Source: a virus. Taken from it: DNA of 33,755 nt. The stretch covers positions 1 through 33,755 of the IMG/VR virus record IMGVR_UViG_3300017605_000613; one strand, written 5' to 3'. Each line of letters starts with the position of its first letter. The stretch's first letter is position 1. Positions 22,808-31,585 of this stretch are shown piece after piece. The notes beneath the pieces were generated by a model that was not told where the DNA came from, did no database searches, and saw only the letters and a list, made by a program, of their open reading frames with translations. Made by a program: the position numbers and the translations under genes.

Positions 22808-23841
22808 CAGACAGCCCCCGATCGAGCTTTACGTCCATAGGCAGTGTAGGCCGCTTCACGTTTTGTGCGCAAAGCCTTGGAGTCAAACATGTCTGGTGTG
22901 TAGCCGGAGATGCTAGCCCGCAAATCATTCATGGCCAATGCATTTGCATACTCACTGATCAAACCAGGCGGAACATGCTGTGTGATGCTGACCGCGCTGT
23001 TGTGGCTCGCTGCTGACGTGCCGACGAACGCGCGGACGATTGTCAACGCTCGGGGAGCAAAAATGTCCGCCGTGCCTGTCGTATGTGCTGCAAGGGTTGA
23101 GCCGTCCCATCCCCGTTTGACAATGAGATTGTTTCCAGCAATGTCAACGATTTTCATTCGCTCAGCATCAATGAGAATTATCTCGTCCATGAAGAACGCT
23201 GTACCGTCCTGCACCGGAACAACCTCGTTGTTTTGGAAGGCGGTCAGGTTACCCTGTAGGTTCTGTGCTGTATCAAGCATGCGCTTGCCGCTGACCAACA
23301 TCCGTTCGTTGTCAATCCGGAGCAGCGAACCCACACCGATAATCCCTGAGTCGCTGACGTTCAGGGTCGTCACTGAGCCGTTGATAGCGCCCGCTGTAGC
23401 CCCCGCTGGCGCGTTTTTATCATCGAATCCATACCAGCCCAGGATCTCGACTGATTCTTGGAACGTAGGTCCGGCGGCAAAGGAGGAAGCCGTAGACAAA
23501 TCTATTTCCACACGAGTGTAGGGAGGTTCGGCTTTGTTGTCCTCTCGGCGGAGCTTGTAATTAGTCGAGGGAATTACCACACCACCAGCTGTCAGGGTGT
23601 CGATGGAGATAAGCTCATTGTCGTCAAGCTCCAAAACCCATGAGGGAGAAAGGGAGTAGTTTGGCCAGTCCCACCTACGGGTAGTCAGCTCAGGGTAAAA
23701 CCTCCGGTGTAGCGCACCCTCGATATCCCTTGCAGCGCTTTGCACCGCGCGATCCACAAGCGCGTTATTGCGTGCTGTCTCCTTCCAGTCCATGGATTCT
23801 TTGACAGCTTCACGGGTGGTGTAGACCGGTGTTGAGATCAC
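22807..23841 (-). CDS. Head-tail adaptor
   Basis: I prefer GTG 23841 as the start because it overlaps the upstream TGA (GTGA). The frame is also open from GTG 23874. The 344-aa product has an N-terminal helical part (REAVKESMDWKETARNNALV, RAVQSAARDIEGALHRRFYP), a beta-rich central insertion of about 150 residues (VTTLNVSDSGIIGVGSLLRI) and a C-terminal helix. The ends match the gp6-like/head completion adaptor fold. The insertion makes it longer than the usual 100-200 residues. Confidence 0.65.
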   Translation of the reverse strand: MISTPVYTTREAVKESMDWKETARNNALVDRAVQSAARDIEGALHRRFYPELTTRRWDWPNYSLSPSWVLELDDNELISIDTLTAGGVVIPSTNYKLRREDNKAEPPYTRVEIDLSTASSFAAGPTFQESVEILGWYGFDDKNAPAGATAGAINGSVTTLNVSDSGIIGVGSLLRIDNERMLVSGKRMLDTAQNLQGNLTAFQNNEVVPVQDGTAFFMDEIILIDAERMKIVDIAGNNLIVKRGWDGSTLAAHTTGTADIFAPRALTIVRAFVGTSAASHNSAVSITQHVPPGLISEYANALAMNDLRASISGYTPDMFDSKALRTKREAAYTAYGRKARSGAV

Positions 23842-24521
23842 TTGAATCCGTCTCCATCTCTTGGCCACTGCCACCCGTCAAAAGGGCAATGGAGTATGTT
23901 TCCTACCTGCTGCAAGGGTTCCCCGTCATTTGGGCAGGCAACGGGGCGAGCGACCTTTGCCAGCCTCAGTGCCTCGGCTCGCTCTCGCTGGATGTTGGCC
24001 AGCTGATACCAGCTACCAACGGTCGGTGCAGGCGTGCCGGTGAATGAAAATTCCACTCCCACGGGACATGCCAAGGTGGCAAGCGATATTGTGGGGTAAT
24101 CCCCTTCTGTCACAGCAGAATTCTTGAAGCGTCCAATATTTCCGATGTTGATGAACAACCCCCCATTTGAACGCAACCCCACACCCGTCGAAAATGAGAA
24201 ACCACCAAAAGGCCAGTAGGCGCTAATAGTAAGTACTTCGTCGGGTGTGGGGTACGCCACAGGGCTATCAAGCACAATCAGATTGTGTGCGTTGCCCGTC
24301 AACCCCGCTTTAGGGACTGATTTGCTGCTCAGCAATTGCTGATTGGCTTGTCTGTGAACGGTAACCGTCACGGAAAGTGGCTCATTGTCCGTCTCATGAA
24401 AATACCAAATTCCGGTGATGGCTCCCGGTGCGCTCGCAGAGAAATCATTACCGAAAACAGCGGGACCACCATTGAAGTCTGTGTTCGTTGGCGGTACGTC
24501 AAAGGCTAAAATGGTGGTCAC
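23838..24521 (-). CDS. DUF4082-like beta domain protein with C-terminal Cys knuckles
   Basis: A 227-aa protein from GTG 24521. The N-terminal about 165 residues (SAPGAITGIWYFHETDNEPL, then SVTVTVHR and VLTISAYWPFG) follow the DUF4082-like beta-sandwich pattern. A helix with ERAEALRLAK leads to a short tail holding CPNDGEPL and HCPFDGW. Each half has a single Cys and an Asp where a classical ribbon has a second Cys. Its place between head and connector genes suggests a structural or decoration role. The function of the knuckle is not known. Confidence 0.55.
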   Translation of the reverse strand: MTTILAFDVPPTNTDFNGGPAVFGNDFSASAPGAITGIWYFHETDNEPLSVTVTVHRQANQQLLSSKSVPKAGLTGNAHNLIVLDSPVAYPTPDEVLTISAYWPFGGFSFSTGVGLRSNGGLFINIGNIGRFKNSAVTEGDYPTISLATLACPVGVEFSFTGTPAPTVGSWYQLANIQRERAEALRLAKVARPVACPNDGEPLQQVGNILHCPFDGWQWPRDGDGFK

Positions 24522-24527
24522 CGTCTA

Positions 24528-24734
24528 TCACTTCTTCCCAGTTGCCTTTTTGTGGGGTGTGGGTTTGGCAGTGGGTTTATCGGTCTGGGCTTGCTCTGCA
24601 TCACCGGCTATGGAGTCATCGTCAGCAGCCACGTCTTCTGCTATCACCCGATCCACATAACCGATTTCCGGCCGGACAATTGGTTGTTCATCCGGTCCGA
24701 AGGTTGGGCCTCCGTGCTTGGAAATCTTTGCCAC
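24528..24734 (-). CDS. Small disordered hypothetical protein
   Basis: A 68-aa protein from GTG 24734. The N-terminal half has GGPTFGPDEQPIVRPEIG, the middle is acidic and the C-terminus is Lys/Pro/Thr-rich (KPTPHKKATGKK), probably disordered. It lies between two structural genes in the head module and might be a small head protein. No family is recognised. Confidence 0.55.
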   Translation of the reverse strand: MAKISKHGGPTFGPDEQPIVRPEIGYVDRVIAEDVAADDDSIAGDAEQAQTDKPTAKPTPHKKATGKK

Positions 24735-24740
24735 GGGGCA

Positions 24741-25259
24741 TCACGCATTCAACTGTGCAAGCTGGTCCGGCTTGCGCAGGATCTTCGGGCCATGCGGAAT
24801 GACGAACGATCCGCCAAGAATCGTGCCACCCGCGCCAGGGTCCGCAATGTTGATTGACAGCCACTCGAAACCGGCACTCATGGAAGCTGCCTCAATGTCG
24901 AAGTAGACCATCATCTGCATCGCCGCAAACGTCGCCCCCGCAAGGGTCAGCGTCGCCCCTGCCGCTTGGGTCGTGTCCACCCAAACCTCAGTGCCCAACA
25001 GCGGGGAGGCGACAGCCTTACGACTCCATCGGGTAATTGCCGCAAGGTTCTGTGACGTACCCGCAGTGTTGGCATTATGCTCCTGCAAGGTGATGACAAT
25101 GTCATCGGTACCCGCAGAGGCAGCATTCTTGAAGAAGAAGAATCCACAAGTCTCGTAATTCCTCATGTGGACTCGCTTACCGGTGTTGGCACCCGCAGCA
25201 AGGTCTGCCACGGGGTTGATTTCAACACCCAAATCAAACAATCTTCCAAGTGCGCGCAT
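24741..25259 (-). CDS. Putative head structural (decoration-type) protein
   Basis: The start is ATG 25259 (AAGGA about 4 nt upstream); the open frame above it reads into the capsid gene end and is not used. The 172-aa product is beta- and Ala/Thr-rich (TCGFFFFKNAASAGTDDIVI, then TLQEHNANTAG, WVDTTQAAGATLTLAGATFA) and ends in a charged tail. It follows the major capsid gene by 16 nt. Position and composition suggest a capsid decoration or stabilising protein, by inference. Confidence 0.6.
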   Translation of the reverse strand: MRALGRLFDLGVEINPVADLAAGANTGKRVHMRNYETCGFFFFKNAASAGTDDIVITLQEHNANTAGTSQNLAAITRWSRKAVASPLLGTEVWVDTTQAAGATLTLAGATFAAMQMMVYFDIEAASMSAGFEWLSINIADPGAGGTILGGSFVIPHGPKILRKPDQLAQLNA

Positions 25260-25275
25260 GCTTCCTTCTCTTCCT

Positions 25276-26613
25276 TTACGCGAGCTTGACGAACGGCGAA
25301 AGCGTGTTGGCGGAACCGTTTTGCGGCGTGATCGCTGCCTGAAGCCACGGACGACCATCAAGGCGCTCGATAACGCGAATCGCGGTAACATCCGTGTTGA
25401 ACCGAAAATCCTCCGACTGACGCGCGCTCATTGCCTGGCGGTCACCAATGAGGTACTGGCCGAAGTCAACAAAATTGATGTCACCAGCGGTACCCAGTGC
25501 GCGCGCTTTCTCAGACACGATAAGCGGTGCACCAAGCATGCTCATAGGTGGACGTGCCGACGCGTCCGGGAAACCCCCACCACCAATCCAGATTGGCGAT
25601 GTGCCACCCGCAATTGTCATGTTCAGAAGATTCGGGAGCGCGTCAGGGGAAACAACCCACACCGCGCGCCCCAGCGACTGCGGAAGCATACGGGAATACA
25701 TGTTGGTAACGTCAAGCCACTCGATCGCGTTACCACCAGCGTTACGGGCAACACTAACAGCGGCAGGAGCGTTCAAGAACCCCAGAGGTTCACCAACCCC
25801 ACCACCTACAAAGAACGCGACGTCCTCAAACCAGGCAATCGCCTCAGGGAACATCGTGTCAATGAAAGTGGTGTACGCCGGACGAGAATCCCGAATCAAT
25901 TCATTCGGAACCTCAACGTACAGTGTCAGCTTGTGTGCCTCAAGCACGATCCGCCCGAAGCGCGGACGTGACTCCGTAAGGGTTGCACCCTCCTCAGTCC
26001 AGAAACCGATGATGCCACCAAAGACCGATGACACATTGGATGTCGAGTCCACAGACGGGATCGGTACACGTAGCGAGTCCATGGGCATGACCCGCGCACG
26101 GCCGCGAACCAACGCAGTCTCAAGCGACAGCTGAAGAACCTCCGCGCGAAGGTTCTCGGGAATGAGAAACCCACCGTCTGAAGGCTCAAGTGAGCTTGCA
26201 ACGTTCTGCAAGCCTTCCAATTTCTGAGAAAGCTCGACCGTCTTGAAAGCGTGGTTGCTGATTCCGTGGGTCAGTCCGGCCAAGCTGTCAAAGGTGCCGT
26301 CAAACTTGGCACCCGCAGCACCCTTGTTGTACAGCGTGTTTGTCTTGACCGCACGGCGTGAATTCGGATCGAAATTCAATCCGGGACTGCCCGTTGCCCC
26401 GTGCTCGCGAAGGTAATCGAGCATGAATTTCTCGTGTGCTTCTTTGTTCTGCTCAAGCAACGAAGGATCTGTCTTCAGGCGGACATTGATGTGATCTTCC
26501 ATCCAGTCGGCATAAGCCACTGGACCCTCTGACATCAATTCCTTCATGGCCTTAGGGTCGGTAAGGACTTCCCGCAATTCCTCGCCATTAATTGGCATTG
26601 CCACTCTTGGCAT
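25276..26613 (-). CDS. Major capsid protein, HK97 fold
   Basis: A 445-aa protein with GGAGAGAAA before the ATG. The N-terminal about 110 residues are charged and helical, consistent with a delta/scaffold domain removed by the protease encoded just upstream. The remainder has the HK97 pattern, with a P-domain helix and loop GFWTEEGATLTESRPRF, LVRGRARVMP, AIAWFEDVAFFVGGG and PLGFLN, then an A-domain with WVVSPDALPNLLNM. It is the most probable main shell subunit. No separate scaffold gene is seen. Confidence 0.88.
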   Translation of the reverse strand: MPRVAMPINGEELREVLTDPKAMKELMSEGPVAYADWMEDHINVRLKTDPSLLEQNKEAHEKFMLDYLREHGATGSPGLNFDPNSRRAVKTNTLYNKGAAGAKFDGTFDSLAGLTHGISNHAFKTVELSQKLEGLQNVASSLEPSDGGFLIPENLRAEVLQLSLETALVRGRARVMPMDSLRVPIPSVDSTSNVSSVFGGIIGFWTEEGATLTESRPRFGRIVLEAHKLTLYVEVPNELIRDSRPAYTTFIDTMFPEAIAWFEDVAFFVGGGVGEPLGFLNAPAAVSVARNAGGNAIEWLDVTNMYSRMLPQSLGRAVWVVSPDALPNLLNMTIAGGTSPIWIGGGGFPDASARPPMSMLGAPLIVSEKARALGTAGDINFVDFGQYLIGDRQAMSARQSEDFRFNTDVTAIRVIERLDGRPWLQAAITPQNGSANTLSPFVKLA

Positions 26614-26625
26614 TTTCTCTCCTGT

Positions 26626-27477
26626 TCAGTTTCCCCATGCAGCAACAGCGTTACGTACTGCATCCCAGCTATTAAGGGGTGCGGGTGCTGCTTTCCGACC
26701 CGCGTACTTGAAGCCTCGGTTAGTTAACTTATGCTCACGGCTCATGAGGAGTTGCAGCGGTACTTCTTCAATCGCTTCAACTGTTTCAGACTCCGGTGCC
26801 GGAGCTTCCTCATTGTCCGCGTCTTCGACTGGCTTGACATAGACTCGATCGGCCAGGCCGAGATTTATTGCCTCATCACTGAACATCCACGTTTCGGCTA
26901 GCATACGAGCGCGCCATTCTTCGCGGGTTCCATTGTGTGCCTTGGCTTTGTACATATCAGCAATGTTGTCAGACTGGATGTGCAGGAAGCGCGCCATGGC
27001 TTCCATCATGGTCGCGTTGCCCATTTCGATACCAAGGGCATCGTGAATCATCAACTGCGAGCCGTTCATCATCTCCACTTCATCACCGGCCATGGCAATA
27101 ATTGACGCACCCGAGGCAGCCAAAGCATCAACGCGCGTAACGATTTTGGCCTGATGCTGGACAAGCGCGTTGTGAATCGCTATGCTGTCAAACAAATCTC
27201 CCCCCGGAGAGTTGATGCGCACAACGATTTTCGGGCTCGTGATGGCGGATAGCTCACGCACAAACTCTTGTGCGTCAACCCCAAACGATCCGCCGATCTC
27301 GTCGTAAATGTAGACTTCTGAGGTTTCGTCTACGGTACCCGAGTTATTGGTAATCCGGTACCAGTCAAGGCGAATGTCCCGCAATGACGCGGCAAGGACA
27401 GGATCAACGTTGTAAATTCGGTTGTACATCTTGGTTTTGTAGTCAAGCAGAGCTTGAGTATGGCGGTTAGGTTTCAT
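26626..27477 (-). CDS. ClpP-like (S14) prohead maturation protease
   Basis: A 283-aa serine protease. The ClpP core is clear: VVRINSPGGDLFDSIAIHNA (86-105), then the active-site region ALAASGASIIAMAG with S122, and LMIHDA with H145. The third catalytic residue (Asp) is probably near SDNIADMY (169-176). It would trim the scaffold-like N-terminus of the capsid protein during maturation. The gene order portal-protease-capsid is the HK97 order. The ribosome site GAGAGGA precedes ATG 27477. Confidence 0.88.
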   Translation of the reverse strand: MKPNRHTQALLDYKTKMYNRIYNVDPVLAASLRDIRLDWYRITNNSGTVDETSEVYIYDEIGGSFGVDAQEFVRELSAITSPKIVVRINSPGGDLFDSIAIHNALVQHQAKIVTRVDALAASGASIIAMAGDEVEMMNGSQLMIHDALGIEMGNATMMEAMARFLHIQSDNIADMYKAKAHNGTREEWRARMLAETWMFSDEAINLGLADRVYVKPVEDADNEEAPAPESETVEAIEEVPLQLLMSREHKLTNRGFKYAGRKAAPAPLNSWDAVRNAVAAWGN

Positions 27478-27486
27478 CGTGTCCTC

Positions 27487-28785
27487 TCAGCGAGCATTCG
27501 TAAACATGCGCTCTACCAACGCTTGCATACTTTCGTTTCCTCCGTCGTCAGGCTCCGGCGCAGGCTTGGCTTTTAGTGCCGCTGGCTTGCTCCATCGCAT
27601 CTTTGGCAACCCCATTGCCTCCGCGACGTCATCGTGGTGGTAGCCAGCATCGGTCAAATCCTTGGCACCCTTGGTTTTGCTCAGTCTGGCCCGATCCTCG
27701 TCTTCGTGGTTGACCGGTGTGGGATCATCGGGCTCGAAGATAAGGTTTTTTCCGTTGGCAAACATGGGAAGCAGCTTTTGATTGATAATGTCTGCCCAAC
27801 GCTCAAGCCTGGGAATCGTTTGATTCTCCGCCATAATTTCCTTGCCTGCTTGGGCTGTGGCGCGGTTGACGTCATCCACAGTGCCAAGCATCGGCTTAGG
27901 ATAGGCGAACGCTTCCCGGATGATTTCCCTTGGCAGGTTACGCAATTCGACAAACTGCATGTCCGCCATCGAGAACTGTGTATCCTTCCACTTCGCATTT
28001 TCAAGCACTGCAACACGATGCGCGTTGGCAACGCCTTGATGCTGTTCACGCCAACGGCGGACAAACGCTTTAAACTCGTCGTCGCCCATGCGGTAATCAA
28101 CCTCGATCACACCACCAGGGCGAGCACCATTGATGAAGAAGTTGCGGTTCCACTCAGCCGAATACCTTGCTGCATCAGTATCCGCCAACACGGTTTGCAC
28201 TGGACCCATGCCCCGGTACATGTCAAATGGGTTGGGGCATTTGATGTGTATGACCTGATCAAGGGTAAGCGGTACTTCCTCGCTATCCGGTCCGAGGTAC
28301 ATATAGCCGGTGAGGAATTTCTTGGGGTGCTTGATAGGGTGGATTCGGTCAGGACGGACTGGCCACATCTCGGTAACCAAATCCCCAATCTTCACAAGGA
28401 CTATGACACCCTCGCCCACCAAATCTAGATGCTGCTGAACGGTTTCCCGGAACAGCCGTCCCGTATAGTGCTCGTTCGGGTTGTTCCACAAGGTGACTAG
28501 TGCATGATCGGTCACCTCCTTGCGACGCGTCAAATCCCGAACCGTGCTCTTGCGGTACAGGTGCCACTCAGTTTTTGCAAACGCGTTTCCAAGCTGTGTA
28601 ACGATTGCGAAGATAGTGCCCACGGAACCGTAAGCGGCATAAGCTCTTTCCATGACGGACGTCGCGTCATCGCCTGCAAACAGGGTGGAGAACCCCCGCC
28701 TACTACTGTACGGAACCGGTGCACTGGCAAGGTTTCTGAGAGTACGCAACCCCCCATCCACCAACCTGTCTGCAATACTCCACAT
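27487..28785 (-). CDS. Portal protein, HK97 family
   Basis: A 432-aa protein (AAGGGG upstream of ATG 28785). Family features include AYAAYGSVGTIFAIVTQLGN, the LWNNPNEHYTGRLFRE motif, then the GYMYLGPDSEE loop and VIHIKCPNPFDMYRGMGPVQ. It forms the dodecameric channel at the packaging vertex. A Pro/Glu-rich C-terminal tail follows. Length is usual for the family. It lies between a small membrane gene and the protease. Confidence 0.88.
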   Translation of the reverse strand: MWSIADRLVDGGLRTLRNLASAPVPYSSRRGFSTLFAGDDATSVMERAYAAYGSVGTIFAIVTQLGNAFAKTEWHLYRKSTVRDLTRRKEVTDHALVTLWNNPNEHYTGRLFRETVQQHLDLVGEGVIVLVKIGDLVTEMWPVRPDRIHPIKHPKKFLTGYMYLGPDSEEVPLTLDQVIHIKCPNPFDMYRGMGPVQTVLADTDAARYSAEWNRNFFINGARPGGVIEVDYRMGDDEFKAFVRRWREQHQGVANAHRVAVLENAKWKDTQFSMADMQFVELRNLPREIIREAFAYPKPMLGTVDDVNRATAQAGKEIMAENQTIPRLERWADIINQKLLPMFANGKNLIFEPDDPTPVNHEDEDRARLSKTKGAKDLTDAGYHHDDVAEAMGLPKMRWSKPAALKAKPAPEPDDGGNESMQALVERMFTNAR

Positions 28786-28794
28786 TGAAACCCC

Positions 28795-29073
28795 TTAGCG
28801 CATCATCGGATCGGGTTTTACGTTAGCCTCTGTAGATGTCAGGTGCCGCGCAAGGATGAAACAGGAAATTCCGGCAACAATGAATCCTGCGAGTGAGGAT
28901 AGCGTGAAACCCGCTATGGTCAAGAGCACAAATCCTGATAGGTCAAAGAAAACTCGCACGGCGCTCCGCCCCAAGGAAGCACCCGATTGCGGTTTCGAAT
29001 TCTGCACCCGACTGAGTAGCCAGGTAGCTAGGTTGACTATAATCAAACGGCTGATGCTCGGTTTCTTGTGCAT
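28795..29073 (-). CDS. Two-helix membrane protein between terminase and portal
   Basis: The start is ATG 29073 (AAGGAG 5 nt upstream); the longer open frame reaches back into the terminase gene. The 92-aa product has a basic N-terminus (HKKPSISRLIIVNLATWLLS) and two hydrophobic stretches near the C-terminus (FVLLTIAGFTLSSLAGFIVA, then GISCFILARHL). A membrane protein at this point of the head operon is unusual. No family is recognised. Confidence 0.65.
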   Translation of the reverse strand: MHKKPSISRLIIVNLATWLLSRVQNSKPQSGASLGRSAVRVFFDLSGFVLLTIAGFTLSSLAGFIVAGISCFILARHLTSTEANVKPDPMMR

Positions 29074-29083
29074 CGAAACTCCT

Positions 29084-30532
29084 TTATCCAACGATCGTAA
29101 AGCGCGCTTTGCCCTTGAAGTCAAGATGATTGGTAAAGTATCTATCGGTGTCCATGCCGTGGTCATTTTCCTTTATAGGTTCATCTTTTTTCTTACCATC
29201 CGGCGTTTTTTTCCAGATATAGCAAGGAAACTCCTCTACGGAGCAAGTGGGGTACATCAACTCGACCAACGCAGGATCACGCTCTACCAACGCATCTTCC
29301 ATGTAGTACAGGCGAGCTTCGTTGCTGGCGTTGAGTTTCCATCGCTGCTTTGTGAGGTCTATTCCCTCCGCCACATGCTTGATAGCTGCCACCGTTCCCA
29401 AACCCGTTGCCTTCTCAAAGGTCCGGCGAGCCTGCGCATCATGGTCGCAGATAATGGCTGTCGGTTTGGGCTCTATCCACACGGTTTCCTCACGCCGACG
29501 CTCCACACGGTTGATGTGGTCATACCATTCAACGACGTTAGTCTTGGTGACTTGCGCCATGATGGTTTCCGCGTGCTCTGCCACTGTTCGATCAGTCATG
29601 TAGATCTCGCGGTACATATATCCCACACCGTCTTCGTCTACCGCATACCACTTACAGACAAACGGATGCACCAGACCGAAATCTATTACCCAGTACCGTT
29701 CCCACTCCCACGGCAAGGGAAGCTTGTTACCCTCATCGTCGTAATCCCATTGCAGGATATGGTAAGCAGGGTCAAACTCTTCGTAGATCTGCCCTTCGGC
29801 GGATACCCATTTGCCATGGCGCAAGCGAGCTTTTCGGACACCGGTGAGATTGTCTAGCCTCTCAATGTAGGCAGTACCGCGCTCGGTGAGCCTATAGGTA
29901 ACACCGTCCGGTGTGGTGATCTCGTCGAACAGCACAGGGTTATCTTCGTGGCGCGACTCGATGAGCACACACTTGCCGTCATTGCAGCGCAGCTTCAGCC
30001 AATGAGTTTCGCCAGCGGGGTTGCAATCCATCAAAAGCTGCTGGAAACCAATTTGCCAGTTACGCAAACGAGTGTTAAGCGCTTCGAGGTCAGCGATAGT
30101 TAGCTCAGTGGCTTCCTGAACATAGATAATGTCGTACTCCGATGACATGATACGGTCAGGGTGGTTCATCCCGCCTATCGTGATTGTAGAGCCGTTTTTG
30201 AACCGGTATTGAGGAGCTTCTTGAGCACTACCGCCGTAGTAGGCCAGATCTCCTACCGCCATCGCCTCTTTCGCGACATAATTTCGCCATGTAACCAGGG
30301 CGGTAGAGCCGAGTGAGGACAAAGTTTTTCGTACAATCAAGGCTCGCACGTTAGGGGTTGCCAGACAGACCATGAGGATTTTTTCAAGACAGCCTCGGCT
30401 TTTACCGGTGCCAGCTGGACCGGAAATTAAAAGCTCCTTGTCCTTCCTGTGGAATATCGTCTTACACGCACCCCGTGGAGAGTAACGATGCTCAATTATC
30501 TTGCTCGAGCGTGCCCTAGTCTTGGCTGGCAT
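29084..30532 (-). CDS. Terminase large subunit
   Basis: A 482-aa packaging motor. Walker A is GPAGTGKS (38-45), Walker B/catalytic Glu is in YDIIYVQEATEL (133-144), and a coupling-motif-like MDCNPAG follows at 168-174. The RNase H-like nuclease has VIDFGL (D284), ICDHDA (D363/D365) and a final acidic NDHGMDTDRY near 465. The gene starts in a 17-nt overlap with the 61-aa gene upstream. Domains and length are normal, so it should be functional. It cuts and translocates DNA with the small subunit at 31.0-31.5 kb. Confidence 0.92.
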   Translation of the reverse strand: MPAKTRARSSKIIEHRYSPRGACKTIFHRKDKELLISGPAGTGKSRGCLEKILMVCLATPNVRALIVRKTLSSLGSTALVTWRNYVAKEAMAVGDLAYYGGSAQEAPQYRFKNGSTITIGGMNHPDRIMSSEYDIIYVQEATELTIADLEALNTRLRNWQIGFQQLLMDCNPAGETHWLKLRCNDGKCVLIESRHEDNPVLFDEITTPDGVTYRLTERGTAYIERLDNLTGVRKARLRHGKWVSAEGQIYEEFDPAYHILQWDYDDEGNKLPLPWEWERYWVIDFGLVHPFVCKWYAVDEDGVGYMYREIYMTDRTVAEHAETIMAQVTKTNVVEWYDHINRVERRREETVWIEPKPTAIICDHDAQARRTFEKATGLGTVAAIKHVAEGIDLTKQRWKLNASNEARLYYMEDALVERDPALVELMYPTCSVEEFPCYIWKKTPDGKKKDEPIKENDHGMDTDRYFTNHLDFKGKARFTIVG

Positions 30533-30701
30533 AGCTTGCCCCTAGTACTTCTTCCCTGATGAACGCTTCGCACTCTTGCTCAGTGGCGAAGTGCACAGGT
30601 AATGAAAAACATGAGCTATCAGTTTGCAGCGTTGGGCACCAAGGGAACTTCTCTAGCTCATCTGATTTCTCTGCCCACCAATAGTTTTCATTCTTCGTCA
30701 T
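30516..30701 (-). CDS. Small acidic hypothetical protein
   Basis: A 61-aa protein (ATG 30701, CAGGGACAAG upstream) that overlaps the terminase start by 17 nt and the preceding gene by 14 nt. It has NENYWWAEKSDELEKFPWCP and an acidic C-terminal helix (ATEQECEAFIREEVLG). No family is recognised. Coupling to the terminase gene suggests co-expression. Confidence 0.6.
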   Translation of the reverse strand: MTKNENYWWAEKSDELEKFPWCPTLQTDSSCFSLPVHFATEQECEAFIREEVLGASYASQD

Positions 30702-30873
30702 AACGCTTGTCCCTGAAGCATTTGGGCTTTAGCTCCATTTGGCTCAGCTCTTCCACTTCGATAGTCACCGTTTCGTTTATCATCTCGCCCACTACTTCGA
30801 TCTTCAGCCCCTTGCCTTCTTCGCGAATCCGCACGCGAGCCTTCTTGATTCTCATGTGGGCAAATGCGTCCAT
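30688..30873 (-). CDS. Small hypothetical protein
   Basis: A 61-aa protein with GAGGGAGAAA before ATG 30873. It alternates charged and aliphatic residues as in a compact beta-sheet (KARVRIREEGKGLKIEVVG, then ETVTIEVEEL). No family is recognised. It sits between the terminase subunits. Confidence 0.6.
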   Translation of the reverse strand: MDAFAHMRIKKARVRIREEGKGLKIEVVGEMINETVTIEVEELSQMELKPKCFRDKRYDEE

Positions 30874-30905
30874 GAAATTTCTCCCTCGAAATTGTAAAGA
30901 AAGTT

Positions 30906-31010
30906 TTATTTAGAGTTACCCTTTGAGGAGGGTGGAGCTTCAGGTGCGCGCTCCGGTCTTTCAGGTGGTTCCACTTTCGTAGCCTGCTCTTGACCTCTTC
31001 GACGCTCCAC
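30906..31010 (-). CDS. 34-aa Pro/Glu-rich mini-ORF
   Basis: A short frame opens at GTG 31010 with AGGGGAA 7 nt upstream, right after the small terminase stop, and ends at 30908-30906. The product (VERRRGQEQATKVEPPERPE and more) is low in complexity and probably disordered. It fills the 150-nt gap between the small terminase and the 61-aa gene. Evidence is limited to spacing and the ribosome site. Confidence 0.35.
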   Translation of the reverse strand: MERRRGQEQATKVEPPERPERAPEAPPSSKGNSK

Positions 31011-31024
31011 TTAGGAATTCCCCT

Positions 31025-31477
31025 CTACCGCAAATCATTTACGTCCACACCGTCAATGAGGTAGTTGGCAATGGCACCTTCTGGGTTCTCACCGGAGCCA
31101 CGATGGAGCAATTGCCCTAGCTCATTGGCAGCGAGCGCCATATAACTACGGAATTCCCGTAGGATCGTTGGATCGTAGGTCCGTATGGCACCCTCATAGA
31201 GCACGCTTGCCACCTGCTGGAGTCGTCTCAGACGTTCTGCCTTGATGGAAATCCATAGCTCGGTAGCCTCTTCAGCGGACTGGGCTTCAAGCTCATCGTA
31301 AACTGCCCGTGCTTCCTCTATACGATCAGTATTGGCATCAACGAACAGCCGTAGCTCAGCCACGCTCATATTGAATATGTTTGATAGTTCCTGTGCTGTC
31401 CATTGTCGACTAGCAATCGCTGTCACAAGCTCAGCGGTCATGCCACCAGCGGCAACCACACGGTTCTTTCTCACCAT
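31025..31477 (-). CDS. Terminase small subunit
   Basis: A 150-aa protein with an N-terminal helix-turn-helix (TAELVTAIASRQWTAQELSN, IFNMSVAELRLFV), a long central coiled coil (RIEEARAVYDELEAQSAEEA) and a tail ending in IDGVDVNDLR. This is the layout of small terminases, which recognise the packaging site. The position at the head of the late operon, before the large subunit, supports it. The ribosome site is weak; ATG 31477 is the first plausible start. Confidence 0.75.
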   Translation of the reverse strand: MVRKNRVVAAGGMTAELVTAIASRQWTAQELSNIFNMSVAELRLFVDANTDRIEEARAVYDELEAQSAEEATELWISIKAERLRRLQQVASVLYEGAIRTYDPTILREFRSYMALAANELGQLLHRGSGENPEGAIANYLIDGVDVNDLR

Positions 31478-31528
31478 GGCTGGCGAGTGTACAGCTAGGA
31501 ATAGCTACCTCAATAGCACGAGACGCCA

Positions 31529-31547
31529 CCAAGCAAGCCTTGCTTGG
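31529..31547. repeat. Perfect inverted repeat CCAAGCAAG-C-CTTGCTTGG
   Basis: 9-bp arms (31529-31537 and 31539-31547) around a single C. It lies 52 nt before the small terminase start, in a stretch without genes (31478-31632). Candidate roles are packaging-site element, operator or leader stem. Confidence 0.6.
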
Positions 31548-31563
31548 GGCTAATTCGGTAATC

Positions 31564-31583
31564 CTATGGGAGCGCTCCCATAG
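31564..31583. repeat. 20-bp perfect palindrome
   Basis: CTATGGGAGC (31564-31573) is followed directly by its own complement GCTCCCATAG (31574-31583). It sits between the terminator at 31586-31620 and the 19-bp repeat, in front of the terminase operon. A centre without loop favours a dimeric protein site over an RNA hairpin. Confidence 0.65.
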
Positions 31584-31585
31584 AT

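Noticed and set aside
25165-26134. Long plus-strand frames opposite the capsid gene
   Set aside because: They lie wholly within the well-supported capsid gene and the gene after it, have Arg/Thr/Pro-rich shadow composition and no operon partners.
27634-28428. 264-aa plus-strand frame opposite the portal gene
   Set aside because: The portal frame has clear family motifs on the minus strand; the plus frame shows none and would be isolated.
28856-29857. 333-aa plus-strand frame opposite the terminase
   Set aside because: The terminase Walker and nuclease motifs on the minus strand are decisive; the plus frame has no recognisable domain.
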